In this document: piece by piece, positions 43,565 through 55,356 of the stretch
How positions within the stretch are numbered: the first letter of the stretch is position 1
How the letters are laid out: the number at the start of each line of letters is the position of its first letter
Source: Ferrovum sp. PN-J185
GTDB taxonomy: Bacteria > Pseudomonadota > Gammaproteobacteria > Burkholderiales > Ferrovaceae
Reading direction: 5' to 3'
Length of the DNA stretch: 64,000 nucleotides
Assembly: GCF_001581925.1 (NCBI RefSeq)
Contig: NZ_LQZA01000003.1
Coordinates: 62,001-126,000, forward strand
Made by a program: the position numbers and the translations under genes
The notes under the pieces: generated by a model
The model's input: only the letters and a program-made list of their open reading frames with translations
Database searches by the model: none
Told to the model about the DNA's origin: nothing

Positions 43565-44977
43565 TTATTTATCACCTTGTTTAACGTGCAAAATAACCCC
43601 ACCAGGTTGCAAAGATACCGTCGCAACACGATCCCCTAACATTGACAAGTTCTGCGTTAAAGCAAGATTTTTATTCTCATTAGGGACAAATACAATATGT
43701 GTAATCCCCTTTATCAAAGCCAATTCTTGCTCTGGTTTGGCTGTCGCAGGTGGTAGAGGTAACACATCACATCGACAAGCAATCATTGTACGAGCGGGCC
43801 ATTGGCTGGCAACGCGAATTTTTGGCATAGGAACACTTTTCTGATCTGAAATCTTTCTTATCAAATCAATATCATCTGAAAGCGTTTGAATAAGCTGGTC
43901 TTGATTAGATAATAAGTTATTCTTTACTAAGAAATAGTGATTGCGGTCAGTGTACAAGTACGAAGTACTTACGATAAGTAACACAATCCATAACCATCCG
44001 CGTTGAATAAAAAAACCATGTTGTAAAAGCGCTTCTCTTGGCTTCAAAATCCATGGAAAGCCTACGTTGAGAATAAACATTAAAAGAATATATCCCCAGT
44101 TAAAGTCACCCGAAACAACACCAATTACTACTGCAATGGCTAAGGAACGAGAGAGGATATTTTGAGCAATATTTTTACGATCCGATACTAAAAACAATAA
44201 AACCAAAAACATGGCTAACAAACCCAATAGAGCCACTTTTAAATTAAGGACTACATCTATGGGATGTCCGAGAAAAACACTCGCTGCTCCGGGAAAAGGA
44301 TTTAAACCAAAGTTAATTTCCCTCCATCCCCATCTTAACAAAATACCAAATATCACTGTGATTAAGGAGCCCACCAGAAAACTTCTTTGATGTAGTTTTC
44401 CTAAGGACCCCTCTTTATACCACCCATAGAAAAGAGAGAGCCCCAAAGCAATTCCCATAGGGTGCAAGGATGTAGCAAATAAAATGAGTATTAACTGAGC
44501 AAAAAAGTTACCCCCAAAAAGACGTGGTGCTAAACGGTAATTGCGATCCAAATAGGCTAGATAAACCATACTCACAAAGAGCATTAATCCTGGATTTAAT
44601 TGGTCAATTTGTTGTAGCGTTAATGAAGCAATTAAAGCTAGACCGCAAGCCAATAAAGCGGTTTCCTCTTGTTTGTTTGATTGATGCCATTTAAATAGCA
44701 AGTAAATAGCATGAGTAAATAATAGCAAGGTAACTATTTTGGCAGCCATAACCTGACCTGGCCATAGAAAACCTAAAGGAATCCAAGTTAGAACACGCAA
44801 GTCTGGTAAACCCAATGTGACAACAGAACTTGCTACCTGATCGCCGATGGACCAATCAAGTAACAGTGCTTTTGCAGCACCTTCATCCAACGCTAAGGGA
44901 GTGTGTCTTAATGTCAAGAACACAACAATCACCCACAGGCCCAAAAGAGCCATTCCTTGTATTTTTTGACTCATCAA
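43565..44977 (-). CDS. Multi-spanning membrane protein, glycosyltransferase-like topology
   Basis: A 470-residue protein with about ten helices and a C-terminal periplasmic domain of about 120 residues (from RNHYFLVKNN). An acidic LDEGAAK near 30-36 after the first helix recalls the conserved acidic residue in loop 1 of GT-C glycosyltransferases, but other signs are lacking. It lies between the c4-type cytochrome gene and a small membrane protein. Function not assigned. Confidence 0.6.
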   Translation of the reverse strand: MMSQKIQGMALLGLWVIVVFLTLRHTPLALDEGAAKALLLDWSIGDQVASSVVTLGLPDLRVLTWIPLGFLWPGQVMAAKIVTLLLFTHAIYLLFKWHQSNKQEETALLACGLALIASLTLQQIDQLNPGLMLFVSMVYLAYLDRNYRLAPRLFGGNFFAQLILILFATSLHPMGIALGLSLFYGWYKEGSLGKLHQRSFLVGSLITVIFGILLRWGWREINFGLNPFPGAASVFLGHPIDVVLNLKVALLGLLAMFLVLLFLVSDRKNIAQNILSRSLAIAVVIGVVSGDFNWGYILLMFILNVGFPWILKPREALLQHGFFIQRGWLWIVLLIVSTSYLYTDRNHYFLVKNNLLSNQDQLIQTLSDDIDLIRKISDQKSVPMPKIRVASQWPARTMIACRCDVLPLPPATAKPEQELALIKGITHIVFVPNENKNLALTQNLSMLGDRVATVSLQPGGVILHVKQGDK

Positions 44978-44986
44978 TATATCCAG

Positions 44987-45601
44987 TTACCTTAAACCCG
45001 CCGTGAAGTCAGCGAGTGCTTTAATTTCATCATTACTTAAACGTGAGGCAATGGCCATCATAATTGCCGAATTGTGTCTTGTACCGCTTTTAAAATGAAG
45101 TAGCTGTGTTTCCGTATACTCTTGGTACTGTCCAGCAAGCCTAGGATACTGACTAGGTACACCTGCCCCTGTTGGACCATGACAACTGGCACATGCGGGA
45201 ATCCCTCTTACCGTATCACCTGCACGCCAAAGATGTTCACCCACCGCCACAGACTGCTTGCTGTGAGCTGAAGCCAAATTTGGTTTTTGTTCAGCATACC
45301 AAGCGGCAACATTTTTCATATCTGCATCACTGAGGGTTGGGACAATCCCTGACATGACTAAGTTCTCACGCTCAGGAGGAGCGCCATTAATCGACTTCAT
45401 GTTCTCAAGTTGCTTCACTATATACTCTTCAACTTGTCCAGCCAAATGGGGCTGGGTTGGGATAGGACTCACCCCATCAAGACCGTGACAGGCATAACAT
45501 ACTCCTGAAGCAACGACCTTTCCTTTAGCTGGGTCACCGTTTTGAGCATACGTAGAGATAGTAAGCACTAACAAGCTCAACGTTAGAATTGTTTTAAACA
45601 T
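44987..45601 (-). CDS. Cytochrome c4
   Basis: A 204-residue diheme cytochrome with signal peptide (to TYAQ near 20), CYACH at 35-39 and CASCH at 137-141, each followed by a Gly-rich stretch. Length and two-domain layout are those of cytochrome c4, a common electron donor to cbb3 oxidases. It is the first gene of the transcript with the 470- and 67-residue membrane proteins, nine bases upstream of the former. Confidence 0.93.
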   Translation of the reverse strand: MFKTILTLSLLVLTISTYAQNGDPAKGKVVASGVCYACHGLDGVSPIPTQPHLAGQVEEYIVKQLENMKSINGAPPERENLVMSGIVPTLSDADMKNVAAWYAEQKPNLASAHSKQSVAVGEHLWRAGDTVRGIPACASCHGPTGAGVPSQYPRLAGQYQEYTETQLLHFKSGTRHNSAIMMAIASRLSNDEIKALADFTAGLR

Positions 45602-45646
45602 GGCGCTTCTCCCTTTTAGCCAATTTGCATTCTATTTTAGCAGAAC

Positions 45647-47797
45647 TTAACCAACGCTTAACTTAGCATAAGCTAAAGCCAACCATTTGACCCCCACTTC
45701 CCTAAAGTTTACTTGCACGCGCCCCTCTTCTCCACTTCCCTCCACAGTCAAAATAACACCCGGACCAAACTTGGCATGCGTTACATTTTGTCCAACTCGG
45801 TAAGGGTTAGAGGACTTAGGGGTAGAAAACTGATTTTGAGATAGCGATGCGGTACTTTGACTTGAAGGAAAGCTAAAAAAGGAGTCCACTTTCTTTTTTG
45901 GCGTTAGATATTTACACAAAGACTCAGGAATTTCCTCAATAAAACGCGAACGCATGCCATATCTTACTTGACCATGAAGCATCCTACTCTCTGCGCGCGT
46001 TAAAGTGAGTCTCTGGCGTGCTCGTGTAATAGCCACATACATTAATCTTCTCTCTTCTTCACACCCTGTTGCGTCATTAAGTGCATTGTCATGGGGGAAA
46101 AGGCCTTCTTCCAAACCACTAACAAATACCACGTTAAACTCAAGACCTTTTGCAGCATGAACAGTCATTAACTGTAAGGCATCAGATCCCACCTCTGCCT
46201 CATGATCCCCAGCCTCAAGACTGGCGTGAGAGAGAAAAGCTGATAAATCATCCAAATCGGTTTGATGATCAAAACCATTAGCTGCAGCCACCAACTCCTC
46301 TAAGTTTTCTACTCGATCAAGTCCTTCTTTTTCTTGCTTGAAATGACTAACCAATCCACTTTCTTCAATCACCATAGCTATCAGCTCAGCCAAACTGACT
46401 TCCTGAGCCATTTCTCGCCAACGCTCTATGCGACTGACAAACTGCATTAATCCAGTTCCTGCTTTCCCTGTCATCTCAATGGCTGAAGACGCTTGAAATA
46501 AACTCATAGAGCGCTGCACTGCAGACGACTGAATAATCTCAATAGACTTAGGACCAATACCTCTTGGCGGAAAATTCACAACACGTAAAAAAGAACCATC
46601 ATCATTTTGATTAGCGACCAATCGCAAATAAGCTAACGCATGCTTGATTTCCATACGCTCAAAAAAACGTAACCCACCATACACACGATAACTTACTCCT
46701 GAAGCAAACAGCATTTGCTCTAATACCCTAGATTGGGCATTTGAACGATATAAAATGGCCATATCTGAGAGAGCTGTTCCTGTCGCACTTAATTCTTTAA
46801 CATTTTCAACAATAAAACGCGCTTCATCTTGATCAGTTGGCGCCTCATAAATTCTAATCGGTTCTCCTGCCCCTGCCTCTGTCCACAGATTTTTTCCCAT
46901 ACGGCCTTGGTTATTTTTAATTAAAGCATTTGCCGCATCTAAGATATTGCCAAAGGAACGGTAGTTTTGCTCTAATCTAATCACTACTGGTTGCCCAAAA
47001 TCGGTTTCAAATTGGCGCATATTTGCCACTTCCGCACCACGAAAACCATAAATGGACTGATCATCATCACCTACAGCAAACACTGAAGCATGCTCCCCTG
47101 CTAACAGCTTTAGCCACAGGTACTGCAAGCGATTGGTATCTTGAAACTCATCTACTAAAATATGCATAAACCTTTGTTGATAATGCTCTCTTAATACCGT
47201 ATTACGTTTCAGTAACTCAACGCTCCGCAATAACAATTCGGCAAAATCAACAACCCCTTCCTGTTGGCATTGACTTTCATATTGAGCATAAATGTCACGC
47301 ATTGATCGGGTTATAGCATCATAAACTGACGCCTCTTGAGCCCGCCTACCCTCTTCTTTATTACTGTTTATAAACTGTTGGATTTGTTTGGGTGGGTACT
47401 GTTCTTCATTCACCCCCATAGATCTCAACAATCTTTTGATAGCAGACAACTGGTCTTGGCTATCCAATATTTGAAATAAAGGAGGAAGGTTAGCCTCTTG
47501 AGCGTGCGTACGTAATAAACGGTGGCATAGACCATGGAAGGTGCCCACCCACATTCCTCGCGTGTTAATCGGTAACAGCGCAGAAAGACGGGTGAGCATT
47601 TCTTTTGCGGCTTTATTAGTAAAAGTCACCGCTAAAATACCGTGAGGAGAAACCATTGAATTTTGAATTAGCCACGCCATACGAGTTGTTAGCACCCGAG
47701 TTTTTCCGCTTCCCGCTCCTGCTAAAATCAATGCGGAACCCGAATTTAATGTGACAGCTTGTGCTTGCTCTTGATTTAAACCTGACAACAACTCCAT
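45647..47797 (-). CDS. uvrD: UvrD/Rep-family DNA helicase
   Basis: A superfamily 1A helicase of about 716 residues. Motif I AGAGSGKTR is near 26-34, motif II VDEFQDTN, motif III GDDDQSIYGFRGA, motif IV QNYRS, motif V VHAAKGLE, motif VI VAITRARQRL. The C-terminus has the NVTHAKFGPGVI domain of UvrD. I chose the ATG at 47797 (MELLSGLN) over one at 47812 because AAGGG lies seven bases before it. It unwinds DNA in excision and mismatch repair. Confidence 0.93.
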   Translation of the reverse strand: MELLSGLNQEQAQAVTLNSGSALILAGAGSGKTRVLTTRMAWLIQNSMVSPHGILAVTFTNKAAKEMLTRLSALLPINTRGMWVGTFHGLCHRLLRTHAQEANLPPLFQILDSQDQLSAIKRLLRSMGVNEEQYPPKQIQQFINSNKEEGRRAQEASVYDAITRSMRDIYAQYESQCQQEGVVDFAELLLRSVELLKRNTVLREHYQQRFMHILVDEFQDTNRLQYLWLKLLAGEHASVFAVGDDDQSIYGFRGAEVANMRQFETDFGQPVVIRLEQNYRSFGNILDAANALIKNNQGRMGKNLWTEAGAGEPIRIYEAPTDQDEARFIVENVKELSATGTALSDMAILYRSNAQSRVLEQMLFASGVSYRVYGGLRFFERMEIKHALAYLRLVANQNDDGSFLRVVNFPPRGIGPKSIEIIQSSAVQRSMSLFQASSAIEMTGKAGTGLMQFVSRIERWREMAQEVSLAELIAMVIEESGLVSHFKQEKEGLDRVENLEELVAAANGFDHQTDLDDLSAFLSHASLEAGDHEAEVGSDALQLMTVHAAKGLEFNVVFVSGLEEGLFPHDNALNDATGCEEERRLMYVAITRARQRLTLTRAESRMLHGQVRYGMRSRFIEEIPESLCKYLTPKKKVDSFFSFPSSQSTASLSQNQFSTPKSSNPYRVGQNVTHAKFGPGVILTVEGSGEEGRVQVNFREVGVKWLALAYAKLSVG

Positions 47798-47986
47798 GAC
47801 TACCCTTCTCATATAAATTACTAACTTAACATTATACGTTGGCTTATCAGCTCTACTGAATAGAAATATTTTTCTTTTTTTTATGAGTCACAACTAAACA
47901 CTGAATGGTTAAGGTCACCCGCCAATTAACAACCCCCTTTTAGGTTAAACAGATGGTCATGAGAATCAGCCCGTGAATTGGTATAA

Positions 47987-50452
<2,466 letters not shown>

Positions 50453-50456
50453 TTGA

Positions 50457-50957
50457 ATGAAAATCAAATTACTCATTACCAGTCTATTCACATTATTGAT
50501 ACTCACCTCATGCGGTTTTCATTTACGTCAACCACCGCAGCTTCATTTTCACACTATTTTTATTGATGGATCACTGGATCCGTCAATAAAACGTATTGTT
50601 GTTGACTCACTCACCAAGGATGAAGGTCTTACTATTACTAAAAATCCAGCGGATGCAGAAGTGATTGTTAGTATTTCTCCACCTCAACCGAGCAGACAAA
50701 TCTTAAGCTTAAATGCGCAAGGATTAGTATCTCAATATACGCTTTATATGAAACTCAATTTTCGTGCTAGAGACAATGAAGATAACGAGTTATTACCACC
50801 AACTCAATTAGTTGCAACACGCATATTAAAGTACAGTGATGCTCAGATCTACGCTAGCTTGCAGGAAGAAAAAAGTCTTAATGATGATATGCGTCAAGAT
50901 TTAGTCTTACAAATGCTGCGTCGTCTATCTGCGATCAATCCAAAATTGGTGCATTAA
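50457..50957 (+). CDS. lptE: LPS-assembly lipoprotein LptE
   Basis: A 166-residue lipoprotein with lipobox LTSC (16-19) followed by GFHLRQ, the conserved start of LptE. LptE sits as a plug inside the LptD outer-membrane barrel for lipopolysaccharide export. It is placed between leuS and holA as in most proteobacteria, four bases after leuS. Confidence 0.95.
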   Translation: MKIKLLITSLFTLLILTSCGFHLRQPPQLHFHTIFIDGSLDPSIKRIVVDSLTKDEGLTITKNPADAEVIVSISPPQPSRQILSLNAQGLVSQYTLYMKLNFRARDNEDNELLPPTQLVATRILKYSDAQIYASLQEEKSLNDDMRQDLVLQMLRRLSAINPKLVH

Positions 50958-50962
50958 GTCAC

Positions 50963-51979
50963 ATGCGTATTGATTCTAATGAACTGGGTAATCACTTAAA
51001 AAAACAACTATTAGCAGTCAATATTATCCATGGTATCGAACCGTTATTGGCTCAAGAAGCACTTGATTTGATTGTTCAGTCTGCTAAAAGCAAAGGCTAT
51101 AACGTTCGTGAAACGTATGTTGCTGATACAGGATTTGATTGGCCAAGCTTTAGGGCAAATTGTCAGAGTCAATCTCTGTTTGCCTCCCAGAAAATAATTG
51201 ATTTACGTATCCCTACAGGCAAACCTGGCACAACAGGTGCAGAGATATTAACTGAACTAAGTGTTTCTCCTCCTCCTGATACAATTGTCATAATCAGTTT
51301 GCCTAAAATTGACTATCGAACACAACAAAGTAAGTGGTTTGATACATTACAAAAAAACGGCTTATTAATTCAATGTAATTTGATTGAACGTTCTCATTTG
51401 GCACAATGGATTACACAGCGCTTTCAACAACAAGGTCAAAACATCACTCCTCACAGTGCTGAGTTTATTGCTAACCAAGTGGAAGGAAATTTATTAGCAG
51501 CACATCAAGAAATTCAGAAATTAAGGTTAATATTTCCAGAAGGACCTGTTTTAGATTCTGATATTGAAAACGCTATTGTAGACGTCTCGCGTTTTCAAGT
51601 TTTTGACTTAATGCCTGCTTTATATAAACGTGATTTAATTCAGTTTGAACGGATATTATATGGATTGAAAGCAGAGGCTGAAGCGTTACCTTTGATTTTA
51701 TGGGCTTTAAATGAAGAAACTCATTTACTTGAAAAAACGTTAGAGCTTAAAAACAAAGGATTACGTTTCCCCGATATCGCTCGCCAACTCTATCTCAAGC
51801 CTCTCCATAATAAATTTTACCCCTCTCTAATCGAACATTGTTCAGCACAACTTGGTATTAAGCTTATTCATGAGTTACACCATATTGATCGAATGATAAA
51901 AGGGGTTAAAAATGGTGATCCTTGGCATGCCATTGCCAACTGGGGACTAATATTTGTCAGGGGTTTTAAAAAAACTTAA
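50963..51979 (+). CDS. holA: DNA polymerase III delta subunit
   Basis: The 338-residue clamp-loader delta subunit, which opens the beta sliding clamp. The family N-terminal VNIIHGIEPLLAQEA, PDTIVIISLPK and the C-terminal helical collar domain are seen. It starts five bases after lptE, with the usual leuS-lptE-holA order. Confidence 0.96.
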   Translation: MRIDSNELGNHLKKQLLAVNIIHGIEPLLAQEALDLIVQSAKSKGYNVRETYVADTGFDWPSFRANCQSQSLFASQKIIDLRIPTGKPGTTGAEILTELSVSPPPDTIVIISLPKIDYRTQQSKWFDTLQKNGLLIQCNLIERSHLAQWITQRFQQQGQNITPHSAEFIANQVEGNLLAAHQEIQKLRLIFPEGPVLDSDIENAIVDVSRFQVFDLMPALYKRDLIQFERILYGLKAEAEALPLILWALNEETHLLEKTLELKNKGLRFPDIARQLYLKPLHNKFYPSLIEHCSAQLGIKLIHELHHIDRMIKGVKNGDPWHAIANWGLIFVRGFKKT

Positions 51980-52017
51980 TCTAAACGTAACATCATGCAA
52001 TCTGATAACATTAAACA

Positions 52018-53286
52018 ATGAACACAAACGAATTAAAATCCATTATCAATCAACTCGGACAAAATGCGAGAAAAGCCTCTCGTTTTGTTGCAAAGGCTAC
52101 TACCGCAGCAAAAAACACAGCTTTGCGTTTTGCCGCAGCAGAAATCAGAAATCATGTTGATGACATTTTACAAGCCAATCACCAGGACCTGAATAAAGCT
52201 CTGCAACAAGGATTAGAACAGTCTTTTATTGATCGTTTAACACTAACGCATAAAAGTATTGAGAATATGGCGCAAGGATTAGAACAGATTGCTTCTCTAC
52301 CTGACCCTGTTGGTGAAATTACTGATGTAGCTAGACGTCCCTCCGGCATTGAAGTGGGTAAAATGCGTGTACCACTTGGGGTCATTGCTATTATTTACGA
52401 AGCACGACCTAACGTAACAGCTGACGCCGCAGGTTTATGCCTGAAATCAGGTAACGCCTGTATTTTAAGAGGTGGCTCTGAAGCTTTTTACTCAAATCAA
52501 GAAATTGCCAAAGCACTTCACGCTGGCCTTAAGTTTGCGGAACTCCCTACAGAGGCAATTCAAGTTTTAAATACGACTGATCGAGCCGCTGTGGGAGAGC
52601 TAATTAAACTCAATCAATTTATCGATGTAATTGTTCCTCGAGGCGGTAAAGGGCTCATTGAAAGAATTTCTAATGAAGCCACCATTCCAGTTATTAAACA
52701 CCTTGATGGTATTTGTCATGTTTTCATTGATAAAAGTGCTGATATGAATATGGCCATAGCCATTGCAGATAACGCCAAAACCCAGCGCTATGGTACCTGT
52801 AACACGATGGAAACGCTTCTGATTCATCAGGATATTGCAGCCCAAATATTACCTCCTTTATTAACTATTTATCAGCAAAAAGGAGTGGAATGTCGAGGTG
52901 ACACATTAACGCGACAGCTCGTTCCTAACATGATTGCAGCCACTGAAGAGGATTGGGCTACAGAATACCTAGCTCCGGTTCTATCAATTAAAATAGTGGC
53001 TGATATCAGTGAAGCCATTGACCATATAGCCCGTTATAGCTCACAACATACCGATGCAATTGTTACTAACGACTGGACTAATGCCAATCAATTTTTAAGA
53101 GAGGTTGACTCAAGCTCAGTCATGGTAAATGCGTCAACGCGTTTTGCTGACGGTTTTGAGTATGGATTAGGTGCAGAAATCGGTATTTCTACTGACAAAT
53201 TGCATGCACGAGGACCAGTAGGCTTAGAAGGCTTAACCAACCAAAAATATGTGGTCTTTGGCCATGGGGAAATTAGAGTAGGTTAA
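52018..53286 (+). CDS. proA: Gamma-glutamyl phosphate reductase
   Basis: ProA reduces glutamyl-5-phosphate with NADPH in proline synthesis. The 422-residue protein has the aldehyde-dehydrogenase fold, with [28 protein letters not shown], the catalytic Cys in [12 protein letters not shown] near 258-269, and [20 protein letters not shown]. It is 38 bases after holA. ProC is nearby at 57399-58214 on the other strand. Confidence 0.98.
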   Translation: MNTNELKSIINQLGQNARKASRFVAKATTAAKNTALRFAAAEIRNHVDDILQANHQDLNKALQQGLEQSFIDRLTLTHKSIENMAQGLEQIASLPDPVGEITDVARRPSGIEVGKMRVPLGVIAIIYEARPNVTADAAGLCLKSGNACILRGGSEAFYSNQEIAKALHAGLKFAELPTEAIQVLNTTDRAAVGELIKLNQFIDVIVPRGGKGLIERISNEATIPVIKHLDGICHVFIDKSADMNMAIAIADNAKTQRYGTCNTMETLLIHQDIAAQILPPLLTIYQQKGVECRGDTLTRQLVPNMIAATEEDWATEYLAPVLSIKIVADISEAIDHIARYSSQHTDAIVTNDWTNANQFLREVDSSSVMVNASTRFADGFEYGLGAEIGISTDKLHARGPVGLEGLTNQKYVVFGHGEIRVG

Positions 53287-53290
53287 GCAC

Positions 53291-53929
53291 TTGAAAGCAC
53301 AAGGTTATTTTGGAGGCACATTTGATCCTATACATAACGGCCATTTAAGCGTGGCCCAACAGTTAATTGATAAATTGGCTCTAGAAACTCTATGGTTTTT
53401 ACCAGCTGGATCTCCCTGGCAACGCACTCCTCAAGCAGACGCACAGCATCGTTTGGCTATGGTAAAGCTAGCTCTATCTAATTATCCCTATTTTAAAGTT
53501 GATGAAAGAGAAGTTCATCGTCAAGGATTAACTTATACCATTGACACATTGAAAGAAATTCGTGCCGAACAAGGTGGCTCTGTGCCATTATGGTTTGTTA
53601 TTGGTGCAGACAGTTTTTTGAATTTAACAACGTGGCATAATTGGCAAGAATTACTTAATTACTGTCACTTAGCTGTTGCCTGTAGACCCGATTACTCTGT
53701 GAATGAAGATAAGTTATCTCCACAACTACGTTCACTACTCATTAAGCATTATGATAGTGATCCTCAAAACGTTAATGACCCAGCTGGAAAACTAAGCATC
53801 ATTAATATTGAAGAAAGTCCTATTTCTGCTACTGCAGTTAGACACTGTTTACAACAACACAAAGATATTCAATCTGTTGTACCTAATTCTGTATATCACT
53901 ATATACATCAACATCATCTCTACCAATGA
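53291..53929 (+). CDS. nadD: Nicotinate-nucleotide adenylyltransferase
   Basis: NadD adenylates nicotinate mononucleotide for NAD synthesis. The 212-residue protein has the nucleotidyltransferase motif GGTFDPIHNGHL at 8-19 and the C-terminal ISATAVR. The start is TTG (53291), four bases after proA; no other start would keep the motif intact. It is followed by rsfS as usual. Confidence 0.96.
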   Translation: MKAQGYFGGTFDPIHNGHLSVAQQLIDKLALETLWFLPAGSPWQRTPQADAQHRLAMVKLALSNYPYFKVDEREVHRQGLTYTIDTLKEIRAEQGGSVPLWFVIGADSFLNLTTWHNWQELLNYCHLAVACRPDYSVNEDKLSPQLRSLLIKHYDSDPQNVNDPAGKLSIINIEESPISATAVRHCLQQHKDIQSVVPNSVYHYIHQHHLYQ

Positions 53930-53935
53930 GCGATT

Positions 53936-54301
53936 ATGAATCCAGATCAAATTAGCCAATGTATCGTTAAAGCCTTAGATGACATTAAGGCTAAAAATAT
54001 TGAGGTATTACATGTTGCAGAACTGACAACGCTGTGTGACGTTATGATCATAGCAAGCGGAGATTCTACACGCCAAACAAAAGCACTAGCACGTAACGTT
54101 GAAAAAGAATGTGCTCTTCAGCAGATTCCCGTATATGGAACAGAAGGTGAGAGTGGTGGCGAATGGATTTTAGTAGATTGTGGGAGTGTGATTGTACATA
54201 TTATGCAACCTAGTATTCGTGAGTACTATAATTTATCTGAATTATGGGGAGGGACTATTCAATCCCCTGCCTCTTTGAGTAAAAAGAAGACAGTCAGTTG
54301 A
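53936..54301 (+). CDS. rsfS: Ribosomal silencing factor RsfS
   Basis: A 121-residue protein of the Iojap/YbeB family that binds L14 and blocks subunit joining. The family elements CDVMIIASGDSTRQTKAL near 29-46 and GEWILVDCGSVIVHIMQP are seen. It overlaps rlmH by four bases through a TTGA junction. Confidence 0.96.
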   Translation: MNPDQISQCIVKALDDIKAKNIEVLHVAELTTLCDVMIIASGDSTRQTKALARNVEKECALQQIPVYGTEGESGGEWILVDCGSVIVHIMQPSIREYYNLSELWGGTIQSPASLSKKKTVS

Positions 54302-54768
54302 AAGTCCGTATTCTTGCTCTAGGTAATAAAATGCCCAATTGGGTAACGCTCGTTCAAGAAGAATATCTAAGTAGACTCCCTAAAGACTTTTCTGTTGAGC
54401 TCATAGAAATAAAACCAGAAGTTAGAACTTCAGGTCGTACCACAGAACAAATTCTTGAGAACGAAGCAAAAAGAATTACCCAATCTCTCAAAAAGGACCA
54501 TCTTACTGTTGTACTCGATGAGCGCGGGCGTTCTATCAGCACCATGCAATTGGCCTCCTTAATCAAAGATGAAGAAGAATTGGGTCGATCTATTGATTTT
54601 ATTATTGGTAGCGCTGATGGACTACATCACTCAATCAAACAATTAGCCAATTTAACAATAACACTATCTCCTTTTACTCTGCCTCACGGTATGGTACGTG
54701 CCATACTTTGCGAACAACTCTATCGCTCATATACAATTCTCCAAGGCCACCCTTATCATAGAGAATAA
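54298..54768 (+). CDS. rlmH: 23S rRNA pseudouridine-1915 N3-methyltransferase
   Basis: RlmH methylates pseudouridine 1915 in helix 69 with SAM. The 156-residue SPOUT protein has the knot-type motifs DERGRSIS, IIGSADGLH and LSPFTLPHGMVRAIL, and ends in HPYHRE, which matches the family C-terminus. The start is TTG within the rsfS stop. Confidence 0.97.
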   Translation: MKVRILALGNKMPNWVTLVQEEYLSRLPKDFSVELIEIKPEVRTSGRTTEQILENEAKRITQSLKKDHLTVVLDERGRSISTMQLASLIKDEEELGRSIDFIIGSADGLHHSIKQLANLTITLSPFTLPHGMVRAILCEQLYRSYTILQGHPYHRE

Positions 54769-54770
54769 TA

Positions 54771-55349
54771 ATGATTTATCTTGCATCTAACAGTCCTAGA
54801 AGACGAGAGCTACTCAGTCAAATAGATGTAGAGTACGAACTCTTCTTACCAGACAATCAGTTAGAAGTCATCGATGAAACCCCTCTTCATAATGAAGCTG
54901 CTATTGATTACGTGACACGGGTAGCAAGGGCCAAAGCGACGGTTAGCTGGGAACGTTTAATTCAGTCAAACAAACCGCTTTATCCTCTGCTAGCAGCTGA
55001 TACGACTGCCACGATTAATAATTTTATTCTTGGTAAACCACAGAGTGAAAAAGAAGCAAAACAGTTTTTAGAATTATTGTCAGGACAAAAACATACGGTT
55101 CTTACTGCTGTAGTATGTTGCTTTAAAAATCAATTATTAGAAAAGTTGAGTGTGAACCATGTGTTTTTTAAGTCACTGACACAACAGGATATTGAATGGT
55201 ATATTGAGTCAGGAGAATATAAAGACAAAGCAGGGGGATATGCTCTACAAGGATTAGCTGCGTCATTTGTGACGCATATTGAAGGGAGTCCTAGTGGCAT
55301 TATAGGCTTACCTCTTTATGAAACCCGTGAGCTACTGAACGCTTTTTAA
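54771..55349 (+). CDS. maf: Maf-family nucleotide pyrophosphatase
   Basis: A 192-residue Maf protein with the N-terminal LASNSPRRRELL at 4-15 and catalytic Asp in LLAADTTA near 73-80. The sequence GLP near the end and KDKAGGYALQG near 152-162 belong to the family. The group hydrolyses non-canonical or pyrimidine nucleoside triphosphates. It lies two bases after rlmH and before rng, as is common. Confidence 0.94.
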   Translation: MIYLASNSPRRRELLSQIDVEYELFLPDNQLEVIDETPLHNEAAIDYVTRVARAKATVSWERLIQSNKPLYPLLAADTTATINNFILGKPQSEKEAKQFLELLSGQKHTVLTAVVCCFKNQLLEKLSVNHVFFKSLTQQDIEWYIESGEYKDKAGGYALQGLAASFVTHIEGSPSGIIGLPLYETRELLNAF

Positions 55350-55356
55350 CTAAATT

